Below are positions 21,122-33,172 of a stretch of DNA of 64,000 nucleotides, one piece after another. Every line of letters begins with the position of its first letter. Position 1 is the first letter of the stretch. A model generated the notes under the pieces. That model saw only the letters and a list, made by a program, of their open reading frames with translations. It made no database searches and was not told where the DNA came from. The translations under genes were made by a program, and so were the position numbers. The stretch comes from Nocardioides abyssi (GTDB lineage Bacteria > Actinomycetota > Actinomycetes > Propionibacteriales > Nocardioidaceae), in assembly GCF_030412915.1 (NCBI RefSeq), contig NZ_JAUHJR010000004.1, positions 291,493 through 355,492 on the forward strand, read 5' to 3'.

Positions 21122-23133
21122 CCGTCCTCCTCGATGATCTCGCCGGTCGCGGTGTTGACGCTCATCCTGCCGCCACTGCCGCGGCCCGCGGGTGCGGACG
21201 CGGCGACGGCGTCCTTGATCGACGTGGCGGTCCGCTGCCCGATGCCCGGCACGGTCGCGATCTCCTCGACGGTGGCCTCGCGCAGCTTCTTGAGCGAGCC
21301 GAAGTGCTTCATCAGCGTCTTGCGGCGCACCTCGCCCAGCCCGGGCACGTCGTCGAGGACGCTCTCGACCATCGACTTCGACCGGCGCGAGCGGTGGTGG
21401 TTGATCGCGAACCGGTGGGCCTCGTCGCGGATGCGCTGGAGGAGGTAGAGCCCCTCGGAGGAGCGCGCCAGGATGACCGGGTCCTCCTGGGCGGGCAGCC
21501 AGACCTCCTCGAGCCGCTTGGCCAGTCCGCAGACCGGTACGTCGTCGATGCCGAGCTCGTCGAGCGCCCGCTGGGCCGCTGCCACCTGCGGCGGGCCGCC
21601 GTCGACGACGACGAGCCCGGGCGCGTAGGCGAACTTCCGGGGACGTCCGGTCTCGGGGTCGACGAGCATCGGGCCGCTGGTCTCGTCGCCGGGCTTCAGC
21701 TCCGAGCGGGCCTGCTCGTCCAGCAGCCGCCGGAACCGCCGGGTGATCACCTCGTGCATGGACGCGACGTCGTTCTGCCCGTCGACGCCGCGGATGACGA
21801 ACCGGCGGTACTCCCCCTTGCGCGCCAGGCCGTCCTCGAAGACCACCATCGAGGCGACCACCTCGGTGCCCTGGAGGTTGGAGACGTCGTAGCACTCGAT
21901 CCGCAGCGGGACCTCGTCGAGCTCGAGCGCCTGCTGGATCTCCTCCAGCGCCCGGTTGCGCGTCGTCAGGTCGCTGGCGCGCTTGGTCTTGTGCAGCGCG
22001 AGCGCCTGCGAGGCGTTGCGCGCGACCGTCTCCTGGAGCGTCTTCTTGTCGCCGCGCTGCGGCACCCGGATCGCGACCTTCGAGCCGCGCAGCTCGGTGA
22101 GCAGCTCCTCGAAGGTCACCACGTCCGGCGGCAGCGCCGGCACGAGGATCTCCCGTGGCACCGACTCCGGGTCGCCGGCGTAGAGCTGGAGCAGGAAGTC
22201 CGAGACGAGCTCGGGGGTGTCCCCCTCGTCGACCCGGTCGGCGACCCAGCCGCGCTGGCCGCGGATCCGGCCGCCGCGGACGTAGAAGATCTGCACCGCG
22301 ACCTCGAGCGGGTCCTCGGCGAGCGCGATGACGTCGGCGTCCGCGCCGTCGCCGAGCACCACGGCCTGCTTCTCCAGCGCCCGCTGCATGGCGCCGAGGT
22401 CGTCGCGCAGGCGCGCGGCCTTCTCGAAGTCCATCGCGTCGGAGGCGGCGTACATCTCCTTCTCGATGCGGCGCATGAACGGCCGGGTCTGGCCGCCCAT
22501 GAAGTCGCAGAAGTCCTCGACGATCTCCCGGTGCTCCTCGGGGCTGACGTTGCCCACGCACGGGGCCGCGCACTTGTCGATGTAGCCGAGCAGGCACGGC
22601 CGCCCGATCTGAGCCGAGCGCTTGAAGACGCCGTTGCTGCAGGAGCGCATCGGGAAGACCCGCAGCAGCACGTCGACGGTCTCGCGGATCGCCCAGGCGT
22701 GGCTGTAGGGGCCGAAGTAGCGGGTGCCCTTGCGCTTGGCGCCGCGGCCCACCATGACGCGCGGGAACTCGTCGCCGACCGTCACCGCCAGCCACGGGTA
22801 GGACTTGTCGTCGCGGTACTTGACGTTGAAGCGCGGGTCGTACTCCTTGATCCAGGAGTACTCCAGCTGCAGCGCCTCGACCTCGGTGTTGACCACGGTC
22901 CACTCGACGCTGGCCGCGGTCGTGACCATCGTGGCGGTGCGCTGGTGCAGGTTCGCGATGTCCTGGAAGTACGACGACAGCCGCGCGCGGAGGTTCTTGG
23001 CCTTGCCGACGTAGATGACCCGGCCCCGGGCGTCCCGGAACCGGTAGACGCCCGGCTGCGTGGGGATCGACCCGGGCTCGGGACGGTAGGACAGCGGCCC
23101 GCGGGCGGAGCGTCGGGATGGAGCTGCAGGCAC
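21118..23133 (-). CDS. uvrC: Excinuclease ABC subunit UvrC
   Basis: Makes the two incisions around DNA lesions in nucleotide excision repair, 671 residues. Domains in order: GIY-YIG nuclease at about 25-100 ([20 protein letters not shown]), Cys cluster ([13 protein letters not shown]), UVR motif for UvrB binding at about 215-250 ([17 protein letters not shown]), the RNase H-like second nuclease domain ([33 protein letters not shown]) and C-terminal helix-hairpin-helix repeats ([33 protein letters not shown]). The start is GTG. The final 30 residues are Gly/Ser-rich and variable. Confidence 0.97.
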   Translation of the reverse strand: MPAAPSRRSARGPLSYRPEPGSIPTQPGVYRFRDARGRVIYVGKAKNLRARLSSYFQDIANLHQRTATMVTTAASVEWTVVNTEVEALQLEYSWIKEYDPRFNVKYRDDKSYPWLAVTVGDEFPRVMVGRGAKRKGTRYFGPYSHAWAIRETVDVLLRVFPMRSCSNGVFKRSAQIGRPCLLGYIDKCAAPCVGNVSPEEHREIVEDFCDFMGGQTRPFMRRIEKEMYAASDAMDFEKAARLRDDLGAMQRALEKQAVVLGDGADADVIALAEDPLEVAVQIFYVRGGRIRGQRGWVADRVDEGDTPELVSDFLLQLYAGDPESVPREILVPALPPDVVTFEELLTELRGSKVAIRVPQRGDKKTLQETVARNASQALALHKTKRASDLTTRNRALEEIQQALELDEVPLRIECYDVSNLQGTEVVASMVVFEDGLARKGEYRRFVIRGVDGQNDVASMHEVITRRFRRLLDEQARSELKPGDETSGPMLVDPETGRPRKFAYAPGLVVVDGGPPQVAAAQRALDELGIDDVPVCGLAKRLEEVWLPAQEDPVILARSSEGLYLLQRIRDEAHRFAINHHRSRRSKSMVESVLDDVPGLGEVRRKTLMKHFGSLKKLREATVEEIATVPGIGQRTATSIKDAVAASAPAGRGSGGRMSVNTATGEIIEEDG

Positions 23134-23190
23134 CCCACAACCCTACGGTCCGCCGCCGACACCGCGGCCGTCGGCGCGTCCGACTAGGCA

Positions 23191-23212
23191 GTCTTACTCG
23201 ACTGTCTTACTC
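23191..23212. promoter_or_regulatory. Direct repeat GTCTTACTC in the promoter of the TPR-like gene
   Basis: Two identical 9-mers GTCTTACTC at 23191-23199 and 23204-23212 (13-bp spacing) sit 8-29 bp upstream of the ATG of the next gene, in an AT-richer patch than the surroundings. Such repeats can be activator or repressor half sites. No known regulator matches by eye. Confidence 0.35.
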
Positions 23213-23219
23213 TGCAAAC

Positions 23220-24554
23220 ATGGCCGTCCGCGACTCCTACGGTGCACCGCTCACCACCTCCGCCACCGCTGCGGACGCCTACGTGCGTGGCGTGGGCCGG
23301 CTGCTGCGCCTGCAGCCGGACGCGGCCGTGCCGGTCGCCGAGGCGCTCGCGCACGACCCGACCTTCGCGCTGGCGCACGCCGCCCTCGCCCTGCTCGGCC
23401 ACGAGCAGTGCGCCGAGGTCGACGTGGCCGCCCGGCTCCGCGACGCACGGCTGCACGCCGCCCGGGGCACCGACCGGGAGCGCAGCCACGTCCGCGCGGT
23501 CGCCAGCCACGTCGCCGGCGACAGCGCTCCCCTGGTCCGGCACCTCGGGGAGCACCCGACCGACGCGCTGCTGCTGGCCACCGCCGTGCCGACGATCGCC
23601 TTCGCGGGCGTCAGCGAGGTCCCGGAGGACGCCTGGCGGATCGTCGAGCGGGCCGCGCCGGCGTACGGCGACGACTGGTGGGCGACCGGGCTCCTCGCCT
23701 TCGTCCGCCAGGAGCAGCACCGCTACGACGAGGCGATGGACCTCTCCTGCCGGGCGCTCGCGCTCGAGCCGTCGGCGGGCCACGCCGCCCACGCCCGCGC
23801 GCACGCCCACTACGAGACCGGTGACCACGCCGGCGGGCTCGGCTGGATGGACTCCTGGCTCGAGGGCCCCGGCGCCGGCAACGACGGGCGCAGCCACTTC
23901 GTCTGGCACGCCGCGCTGCACGAGCTCTCGCTGGGCGACCTCGACGCCGTCCGCGCCCGCTACGAGGCGCAGCTGCTGCCCGCACCGGCGCTCGGCTGCC
24001 GCGCCCTCGTCGACACCGGCTCCCTGCTCCACCGCTGGGCGCTGACCCCGGACGCGACCGACGTCCCCGGCCTCGACGCCGTCGTCGCGGTGGTCGGCCG
24101 GCGCACGCTGGAGCAGCCGGCGACGCCGTTCGTCGCCCTGCACGCCGCGGTGGTGCTGCTGGCGACCGGCGACGGGGACGGCCTGCGCCGCCTGGCCAGC
24201 CGGTCGGCGCACCACGAGCACCCGACCCACCGCGAGGTCGTCGCGCCGCTGGCCGAGGCGCTCCGCGCGATGCACGCCGGGCGCTGCTCGGCGGCGGCCG
24301 ATGCCCTGGCCGCCCTCGAGTCGTCGCTGTGGCGCCTCGGTGGCTCGGACGCCCAGCGCGAGGTGGTCGAGGAGACCAGGATCGCCGCGCTCCTCCGCGC
24401 CGGGAGGTACGACGAGGCGCGGGTGCTCCTCGACCGGCGGCTCGACCGGCGCCCGGCCGAGCGGGACCGCCACTGGCGGGCAGCGGCGCGGGCGGCGTCG
24501 GAGGCGGCCGCTGAGCGGCTCAGCCCAGCGTCAGCTGGTCACCCGACACCGTGA
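23220..24554 (+). CDS. TPR-like protein, tetratricopeptide repeat family resembling TTC38
   Basis: A 444-residue soluble protein built of helical repeats rich in Ala and Leu. It starts MAVRDSYGAPLTT and has the pattern of TTC38-like proteins, including SAGHAAHARAHAHYETGDHAGGL and a conserved WHAALHELSLGDL segment. I see no enzymatic motif. Such proteins are usually annotated only as tetratricopeptide repeat proteins. It is divergent from uvrC and its 3' end overlaps the stop of the convergent Rieske lipoprotein gene by 35 bp. The ATG was chosen over an upstream frame extension because it follows the promoter-like AT-richer patch. Confidence 0.8.
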   Translation: MAVRDSYGAPLTTSATAADAYVRGVGRLLRLQPDAAVPVAEALAHDPTFALAHAALALLGHEQCAEVDVAARLRDARLHAARGTDRERSHVRAVASHVAGDSAPLVRHLGEHPTDALLLATAVPTIAFAGVSEVPEDAWRIVERAAPAYGDDWWATGLLAFVRQEQHRYDEAMDLSCRALALEPSAGHAAHARAHAHYETGDHAGGLGWMDSWLEGPGAGNDGRSHFVWHAALHELSLGDLDAVRARYEAQLLPAPALGCRALVDTGSLLHRWALTPDATDVPGLDAVVAVVGRRTLEQPATPFVALHAAVVLLATGDGDGLRRLASRSAHHEHPTHREVVAPLAEALRAMHAGRCSAAADALAALESSLWRLGGSDAQREVVEETRIAALLRAGRYDEARVLLDRRLDRRPAERDRHWRAAARAASEAAAERLSPASAGHPTP

Positions 24555-24966
24555 TCGGCCGCTCCTCGAGCGGGGCGGTCGCGGGCCCGCCCTGCGGGGA
24601 CCCGTCGGAGATCGAGAAGACGCTGTTGTGGCACGGGCAGACGATCCCCTCGTCGGAGACCTCCGCGACCGCGCAGCCCTGGTGGGTGCACCTGATCGAG
24701 AACGCCTTGAACTCGCCCTCGGTCGGCTGCGTGACCACGACCTCCTCGTTGGGGTAGATCGCACCCCCGCCGACCTCGATGTCGGCCGTGGCGGCGAGCG
24801 GCCCGCCCTGTCCGCTGTCCGAGCCGCTCGCGGCGGGGTCGGAGGCGGTCGACGGCCCGTCGTCACCCGCGCAGGCGGCGAGGACGGGCAGGGCGATCCC
24901 GACCCCGGCCACCCCGGTGAGGGCGCGACGACGGGTGAGGGAGTCGAGCGGCTGCTTCTCGGTCAC
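24520..24966 (-). CDS. Exported Rieske [2Fe-2S] lipoprotein
   Basis: A 148-residue exported iron-sulfur protein. The start GTG giving MTEKQPLDSLTRRRALTGVA was preferred; 14 more open codons lie upstream. The N-terminus has a twin-arginine motif (TRRRALTG) followed by a hydrophobic stretch and a lipobox (VLAAC), so it is probably a Tat-exported lipoprotein on the outer face of the membrane. Rieske ligands are C-T-H in FSIRCTHQGCAV and C-P-C-H in GIVCPCHNSVFS. It is not next to cytochrome bc genes; its redox partner is unknown. Confidence 0.9.
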   Translation of the reverse strand: MTEKQPLDSLTRRRALTGVAGVGIALPVLAACAGDDGPSTASDPAASGSDSGQGGPLAATADIEVGGGAIYPNEEVVVTQPTEGEFKAFSIRCTHQGCAVAEVSDEGIVCPCHNSVFSISDGSPQGGPATAPLEERPITVSGDQLTLG

Positions 24967-25026
24967 GGGCGTGCGTCCTTCCGAGCGGGAGCTGGTTGAA
25001 GACGACACTACCCAGGACCGCCCCGG

Positions 25027-28086
<3,060 letters not shown>

Positions 28087-28116
28087 GTTTGTCCCTCGAA
28101 GGTCGGATGCAGGCGT

Positions 28117-28132
28117 TCGAACACGCGTTCGT
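28117..28132. promoter_or_regulatory. LexA/SOS box upstream of uvrA
   Basis: TCGAAC-ACGC-GTTCGT matches the actinobacterial SOS box TCGAAC-N4-GTTCGA with a single mismatch at the last base. It ends 31 bp upstream of the uvrA GTG, where LexA would block the promoter. DNA damage induction of uvrA is therefore expected. Confidence 0.85.
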
Positions 28133-28239
28133 CGATCGTACCGGCCGGTCACGCGCCGCCCGGCGCGGCGGCGGGATCGACCCACCGCGACGCTGCCACA
28201 CGCCACCGACAGTGGCGACGGGGCCGGTGACCGGCTTGG

Positions 28240-28995
28240 ATGACAACCATGCCGGAGCCCGAGGCCTTCCCCCACCCGACGAGTGACGCGTCACCCCTGG
28301 AGGAGGCGACCGCTCGCCTGGTCCGGAGCGTCGACGCGATGGACGACGACGCCTGGCGCGCCCCCAGCCTGCTGCCCGGCTGGAGCCGGGCGCACGTCGT
28401 CGCCCATCTGGCCCTCAACGCCGAGGCGCTCGCCGACGTCGTCGGGCTGGCGGCGCGCGACGAGCCGGCCGCCATGTACGCCTCGCCCGAGCAGCGCGAC
28501 GCCGACATCGACGAGCTCGCGGGGGCGGCCGTCACCGACCTGCGCGAGCGCTTCCTCGCCTCCACCACGACGTACGCCGACGCCGTCGCGTCGCTGCCCG
28601 ACGACGGGTGGCGCGGCACCTTCGACCGCACCCCGGGGCTGCTCCCCCGCCCGATGGTCGGCATCCCGACCATGCGCCTGCGCGAGGTCGAGCTGCACCA
28701 CGTCGACCTCGGGCTGGGGGCGACGCCGGCGTCCTGGCCCGAGGCGTTCACGGTCGACCTCGTCGAGGCGATGGTCGGCCGCCGGCCGACCGCCGCGCCG
28801 CTCCGCCTGGAGGCCACCGACCGGGGGGGCACCTGGGAGCTCGGCGGGGACGACCCGGCGGGCGCGGGCCGGCCGACGGTCGTGCGGGGCACCACCGCCG
28901 GCCTGGGATGGTGGCTGAGCGGCCGACCGGCCGTGCCCGGGACGGCCGGGCCGACCACCGACGACGGCGACCTGCCGGGGATCGAGGGACTGTGA
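28240..28995 (+). CDS. Maleylpyruvate isomerase-family mycothiol-dependent enzyme
   Basis: DinB/MDMPI-fold protein, 251 residues, of the family that includes mycothiol-dependent maleylpyruvate isomerase and other mycothiol S-transferases. The N-terminal metal/thiol site pattern [21 protein letters not shown] and the later [16 protein letters not shown] supply the conserved histidines. The C-terminal half (from about residue 170) is the small SCP2-like domain. The substrate is unknown. It is divergent from uvrA, and the MBL hydrolase gene starts in its stop codon. An alternative ATG lies three codons in. Confidence 0.88.
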   Translation: MTTMPEPEAFPHPTSDASPLEEATARLVRSVDAMDDDAWRAPSLLPGWSRAHVVAHLALNAEALADVVGLAARDEPAAMYASPEQRDADIDELAGAAVTDLRERFLASTTTYADAVASLPDDGWRGTFDRTPGLLPRPMVGIPTMRLREVELHHVDLGLGATPASWPEAFTVDLVEAMVGRRPTAAPLRLEATDRGGTWELGGDDPAGAGRPTVVRGTTAGLGWWLSGRPAVPGTAGPTTDDGDLPGIEGL

Positions 28996-29678
28996 CCGAC
29001 GCTGGGACCGACTACACCGGAGCCGTGCGGCCGGGCGGCCCCGCCGACGTCCGCGAGCTCGAGCACCTGCGGATCGCGAAGGTGGCCGTCGACGAGACGA
29101 TGTCGAACAACTGCTACCTGCTCACCTGCCGCGCCTCGGGCGAGCAGCTGCTCGTCGACGCCGCCGACGACGCCGGGACGCTGCTCCCCCTGGTCGGCGA
29201 CGCCGGGCTGACCTCCGTCGTGACGACGCACCAGCACTGGGACCACCACCGCGCCCTCGCGGCCGTCGTGTCCGCGACGGGCGCCGGCGTCCTGGCCGGC
29301 GAGCCGGACGCGGTCGCGATCACCGAGCAGACCGGCGTCGACGTCACCCGCCCGCTGCGCCACGGCGACACCGTCACCGTCGGCCGCTGCACCCTCGAGG
29401 TGATCGCCCTCGCCGGGCACACCCCCGGCTCGGTCGCGCTGCTGTACGACGACCCGGCCGGCCACCCGCACCTGTGGACCGGCGACAGCCTCTTCCCCGG
29501 TGGCGTCGGCAACACCTTCGGCGACGCCGACGCCTTCCGCCAGCTCCTCGACGAGGTGTCCACCAAGGTCTTCGACCGGCTCCCCGACGAGACCTGGTTC
29601 TACCCCGGCCACGGGGACGACTCGACCCTCGGCGCCGAGCGCCCGCACCTCCCGGAGTGGCGCGAGCGCGGCTGGTGA
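28992..29678 (+). CDS. MBL-fold metallo-hydrolase (glyoxalase II-like)
   Basis: A 228-residue metallo-beta-lactamase fold hydrolase. The metal-binding signature H-x-H-x-D-H is seen as TTHQHWDHHRAL, with further ligands in LAGHTPGSVALL, WTGDSLFPGGVGNT and FYPGHGDDSTLG. This arrangement is typical of glyoxalase II-like or persulfide dioxygenase-like enzymes that act on thiol conjugates. Coupling by a GTGA overlap to the mycothiol-type enzyme suggests a shared thiol-conjugate pathway, which is inference. Confidence 0.88.
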   Translation: MTDAGTDYTGAVRPGGPADVRELEHLRIAKVAVDETMSNNCYLLTCRASGEQLLVDAADDAGTLLPLVGDAGLTSVVTTHQHWDHHRALAAVVSATGAGVLAGEPDAVAITEQTGVDVTRPLRHGDTVTVGRCTLEVIALAGHTPGSVALLYDDPAGHPHLWTGDSLFPGGVGNTFGDADAFRQLLDEVSTKVFDRLPDETWFYPGHGDDSTLGAERPHLPEWRERGW

Positions 29679-29703
29679 CGACCGGCCGCCGGGCCCGCGG
29701 GCC

Positions 29704-30231
29704 TCAGGCGGCGTACGGCCAGGTGCCGGGGTCCTCGATCCGCAGCCCGCTGCCGGGTGCGCGGCGGACGACCCGCATCGCGGTCGGCTCGGAGGCGCGT
29801 TCCTCGTGCGTGGTGACCGCGGCGCGACCGCGCGGCAGCCCGTTGAGCACGGCGAAGACCTCCAGCTCGGCGAGGTCGGGCAGCGAGCCGTCCGCGAGGT
29901 GGCGGAGCAGCTCGGCGTGGCCGATGTCGGCACCGATGACGACCGCGAGCGCGTGCACGTCGAACCGCTTGATCCACATCCACAGCGTGAACGCGCCGAC
30001 CCCGAGCTGGTCGGCCTTGCCGAGCACGAAGCGGATCTCCTCGGGGGGCAGCTCGTGCGCACGCAGCAGCCGGGCCACGTCGGCGGTGGTGACGTCGCGC
30101 GGGTGGCGCTCGACGTGCCGGAGCCGCTGGGCGTCGGCACGGCGGCCACCGCCGGCGGACGTCGGCAGCGACCCGGTCGCGAGCGGCCACGCGAGCACGA
30201 GCCCGGCGGCGCAGACGAGGATGACGACCAT
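29704..30231 (-). CDS. Membrane-anchored protein of unknown function (tandem paralogue A)
   Basis: A 175-residue protein with one N-terminal transmembrane helix (MVVILVCAAGLVLAWPLATG) and a soluble domain. Strongly conserved with the neighbour are VARLLRAHELPPEE, FTLWMWIKRFDVHALAVV and SLPDLAELEVFAVLNGLPR, and both end in DPGTWP-Y/H-AA. I do not recognise the family and see no catalytic motif. The Trp/Phe-rich helix (TLWMWIKRFD) might contact membrane or a partner. AGGAGG precedes the ATG. It is a tandem duplicate of the gene at 30416-30940. Confidence 0.75.
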   Translation of the reverse strand: MVVILVCAAGLVLAWPLATGSLPTSAGGGRRADAQRLRHVERHPRDVTTADVARLLRAHELPPEEIRFVLGKADQLGVGAFTLWMWIKRFDVHALAVVIGADIGHAELLRHLADGSLPDLAELEVFAVLNGLPRGRAAVTTHEERASEPTAMRVVRRAPGSGLRIEDPGTWPYAA

Positions 30232-30415
30232 GACGCCCCTCCTTCCCGGACGGGCGACCCTCGGTCGACGGTAACGACCGAGTGGGGGGAGGTCGTCCGG
30301 CCCACGGAGCACTGGTTGCGGGAATGCTGCCCCGCGGCGACGCGGTGCACCCCGGCGGAACGGCTCGCTCCAGCTGGTCACTTCGGGCCATGCCGGCCCT
30401 GGGGTGCCCCGACCC

Positions 30416-30940
30416 TCAGGCGGCGTGCGGCCAGGTACCGGGGTCGACGATCCGCAGGCCGGTGCCGGGCACGCGCCGGACGGGGTCGACGGCGCGCACG
30501 GTCTCGGGCGCGACGGTGACCGAGGCCGAGCCGCGCCGGGGCAGGCCGTTGAGCGCCGCGAAGACCTCGAGCTCGGCGAGGTCGGGCAGCGAGCCCGCCG
30601 CGAGGTGGTGCAGCAGGGCGTCGTGGGTGAGGTCCGCGCCGAGGACGACCGCGAGCGCGTGCACGTCGAACCGCTTGACCCACATCCACAGCGTGAAGGG
30701 GGCCACGCCCAGCTCGTCGGCCTTGGCCAGCACGAAGCGGACCTCCTCGGCGGGCAGCTCGTGCGCACGCAGCAGCCGCGCCACGTCGGCGCTCGTCGCC
30801 TCCCCCGGTCGCAGGTCGAGGGCGCGCAGCCGTCGGGCGTCGGCGCGGCGCCCGCTCCCGGTGGAGGTCGGCAGCGAGCCGGTGGCGACCGGCCACGCCA
30901 CCAGCACGAGACCGGCGAGGACGAGGAGGGTGGTGACCAT
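30416..30940 (-). CDS. Membrane-anchored protein of unknown function (tandem paralogue B)
   Basis: A 174-residue paralogue of the gene at 29704-30231, with the same layout: an N-terminal helix (MVTTLLVLAGLVLVAWPVATG), a basic segment (GRRADARRLRAL), then the shared LRAHELPAEE, FTLWMWVKRFDVHALAVV and SLPDLAELEVFAALNGLP blocks and the C-terminal DPGTWPHAA. The two proteins look more than half identical along their length, so the pair is a tandem duplication. The 184 bp between them shows no gene. Function unknown. Confidence 0.75.
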   Translation of the reverse strand: MVTTLLVLAGLVLVAWPVATGSLPTSTGSGRRADARRLRALDLRPGEATSADVARLLRAHELPAEEVRFVLAKADELGVAPFTLWMWVKRFDVHALAVVLGADLTHDALLHHLAAGSLPDLAELEVFAALNGLPRRGSASVTVAPETVRAVDPVRRVPGTGLRIVDPGTWPHAA

Positions 30941-31014
30941 GCCCGCCCAACGACGCGCGGGCGCGACGGGTCACGCCGCCGGGCGCCGCCCGGGCGAGGT
31001 CTGGACCGGACCGG

Positions 31015-32967
31015 TCAGGAGTTGGACCAGACCCGGGTGAAGCCGTCGAGGTACTGGCGCACGGTGTCCGGCTCGCTGACCACGAGGCTCACGCCGTCGC
31101 CGGCCAGCGCACCGTCGGACCAGGCCGGGCCGCCGACCCAGGCCTTCTGCACGCCGGCGCGCTTCCCGTACCGGCCGTCGACGACGAGCAGGTTGCCGCC
31201 GACCTTCGCCGTACGCACGGCCACGCCGCCGCGCTGCAGGGTGCGTCGTACGCCGCTGAGGACCTGCGGCCCCACGACCGCGGCCACGTCGCACCCGCGC
31301 CGCCGCAGCGTGACCAGCCGCTCGGCGATCCGCTTGCCGCGGGCACCGGCCCAGGAGCGGACGAGGACGCGGACGTTGGTGCGGCCGTCGGAGGTGCGCA
31401 GGCCGTCGGCGTTCTTGCAGCCGACCGCGGCGAGGCCGCGGAGGACGGGGTCGCGCCGCGGGACGTCCGGCACGGGGTAGAGCTGCGCGACGTAGCGCCC
31501 CCAGGTGAGGACGCGCGTGCGCGTGGTGTCGGCGGTGTCAGCGGCGAGCCGGGCGAAGATCCGGCCGTAGCCGGCGTACAGCTCCGGGTCGGAGGAGACG
31601 TAGCTGCTCGACCACTGGTTCCGGGCCGCCTTGGCCACCTTGCCGGCGCCGACCATGGTCAGCTCGGTCGTGCCGCCCGCGCGACTGACGAGCAGCACGC
31701 TGGTGTCGGTGCGACCGGCGCCACCGAGGCAGCTGGCGCTGCAGCGCACGACCCACGAGGGTGCCGAGCGGTCGCTGCCGACGGCCGCGGCCAGGCGGCG
31801 CTCGAGGTCGGTGCCGGCACCCGCGCCGAGCACGACCTGCACCCGCACGCCCTCCGCGGCGGCCGCGACCAGCGCGTCGCCGACGGCGGGCTCGTCGAGC
31901 CGGGCGGTCGCGAGCCGGACCAGGTCGCCCGGCTCGGCGTTCATCACCGCGCGCGCCTGCCGGTCGCCGATCCGCTTCCGGTCGGCGCCGCTGCCGCCGA
32001 CGGGACGGTTGTGCAGCGCACCGGTCGCGAAGAGGTCGTTGGTGCGGTAGGTGATGACGACCGCGTCGTGGTCGGAGTTGAACCCGCGGACGACGGTCGC
32101 GGAGGTGCGCGCGAAGCCGCTGCCCTTGCGCAGGGTCATCGCGTAGTCGAGCAGCGACCCCTGGCCGCGCGAGCCGGTCAGGGCCATGTCGAAGCTGACC
32201 AGGTCGCCGAGCGCGTCGGTAGGCAGGCCGGGCAGGCGCCGGCGGCGGTCGGCGAGGTAGTTGACGTTCAGGTCGCCCGCGGCGAAGACGTGCTCGGTCG
32301 TCGTGGCCAGCCGCTTGATCTCCTGGCGCAGCATCCGCAGGTGCTTGCGCAGCCGCGGGATGCGGTTCATGTTCGAGAGCTGGGCGTCGCGGGAGGCCTG
32401 GGCGATCGTGTGGGTGTTGATGAAGCCGAAGACCTTGCCGGTGCCGAGCTCGCGCAGCCGCACGGTGTTGATGAAGCGCGCCGGCGTGACGCCGTTCTGC
32501 GCCGGGTGGGTCATCACCGAGCGGCCCTCGATCAGTCGGAACCGCTTCCGGTCCCACACGATCGGGATCGCGACGCCGAGGCCGGTCGGCATGTACCAGC
32601 CCCAGTCCTTCTCGTTCAGCAGCTTCATCAGGTTCTGCCGGTCCTCGAGCTGCGAGAACTCCTGCAGGCCACCGGCGTCGCCGAGCGTCAGCGCCTTGCG
32701 CACGTCGGCCATCGCCTTCTTCGGGCCGAGGCAGTGGCAGACGTTGAGGGTGAAGGTGCGGTACGTCGCGCTGGGGACCGCGGCCGCGACCGGCGCAAGG
32801 GCGGTCTCGACGGTGCCAGCAGCGTCAGCGGCGGGCGGGGCCGGCGGCGCCAGGGGTGCGAGGAGGGTGAGCGACAGCACGAGCGCGAGGCCCGCCACGA
32901 GGGTGGCGCCCAGCGCGGTCGCCAACGCACGGCGCACGACCAGCACGACCGCGGACGGGGCTCCCAC
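31015..32967 (-). CDS. Secreted or anchored EEP-nuclease/PLD-like fusion with degenerate PLD motifs
   Basis: A 650-residue exported protein. Residues 10-40 form a signal or anchor helix. Residues about 65-310 are an endonuclease/exonuclease/phosphatase (DNase I-like) domain with the catalytic residues in GLQEFSQ, FINTHTI, FAAGDLNVN and SDHDAVVI. Residues about 330-650 have a phospholipase D-like layout (the family sequence ARNQWSSSYV is present). The expected HxK(x)4D motifs are missing: RTDTSVLLVS and KVGGNLLVVDG stand where H-x-K should be. The nuclease half looks active; the PLD half looks catalytically dead. GTG start with GAGGAG nearby. Confidence 0.8.
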   Translation of the reverse strand: MGAPSAVVLVVRRALATALGATLVAGLALVLSLTLLAPLAPPAPPAADAAGTVETALAPVAAAVPSATYRTFTLNVCHCLGPKKAMADVRKALTLGDAGGLQEFSQLEDRQNLMKLLNEKDWGWYMPTGLGVAIPIVWDRKRFRLIEGRSVMTHPAQNGVTPARFINTVRLRELGTGKVFGFINTHTIAQASRDAQLSNMNRIPRLRKHLRMLRQEIKRLATTTEHVFAAGDLNVNYLADRRRRLPGLPTDALGDLVSFDMALTGSRGQGSLLDYAMTLRKGSGFARTSATVVRGFNSDHDAVVITYRTNDLFATGALHNRPVGGSGADRKRIGDRQARAVMNAEPGDLVRLATARLDEPAVGDALVAAAAEGVRVQVVLGAGAGTDLERRLAAAVGSDRSAPSWVVRCSASCLGGAGRTDTSVLLVSRAGGTTELTMVGAGKVAKAARNQWSSSYVSSDPELYAGYGRIFARLAADTADTTRTRVLTWGRYVAQLYPVPDVPRRDPVLRGLAAVGCKNADGLRTSDGRTNVRVLVRSWAGARGKRIAERLVTLRRRGCDVAAVVGPQVLSGVRRTLQRGGVAVRTAKVGGNLLVVDGRYGKRAGVQKAWVGGPAWSDGALAGDGVSLVVSEPDTVRQYLDGFTRVWSNS

Positions 32968-33085
32968 GAGACTCCTCGAGATGGTGGAACAGGGCTCGTC
33001 GGACCGGTGGACGAGGCGACCGGGAGACCGGGCGCGGATGAATCACACCAGTCACACCAGCCCCACGCAACGCTTCCGCGGCAAC

Positions 33086-33097
33086 TACAGTTCTGTA
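33086..33097. promoter_or_regulatory. Dyad TACAG-TT-CTGTA upstream of the EEP/PLD-like gene
   Basis: A 12-bp dyad with 5-bp perfect arms lies in an AT-richer island 119 bp upstream of the EEP/PLD-like start and before the kshB stop region. It could be an operator or part of the promoter for that gene. The flanking 33130-33180 holds a short GGTCGGGTC tandem repeat and no gene. Confidence 0.35.
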
Positions 33098-33172
33098 ATT
33101 CTCGCAGGCCCCTCGGCGGCCCGCGCCGAGGGCCCGGCCGGTCGGGTCAGCTGGTCGGGTCGGCCGGTCGGG

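Noticed and set aside
30232-30415. A gene between the tandem membrane-anchored paralogues
   Set aside because: No frame with a start, ribosome site and protein-like composition; looks like promoter and spacer.
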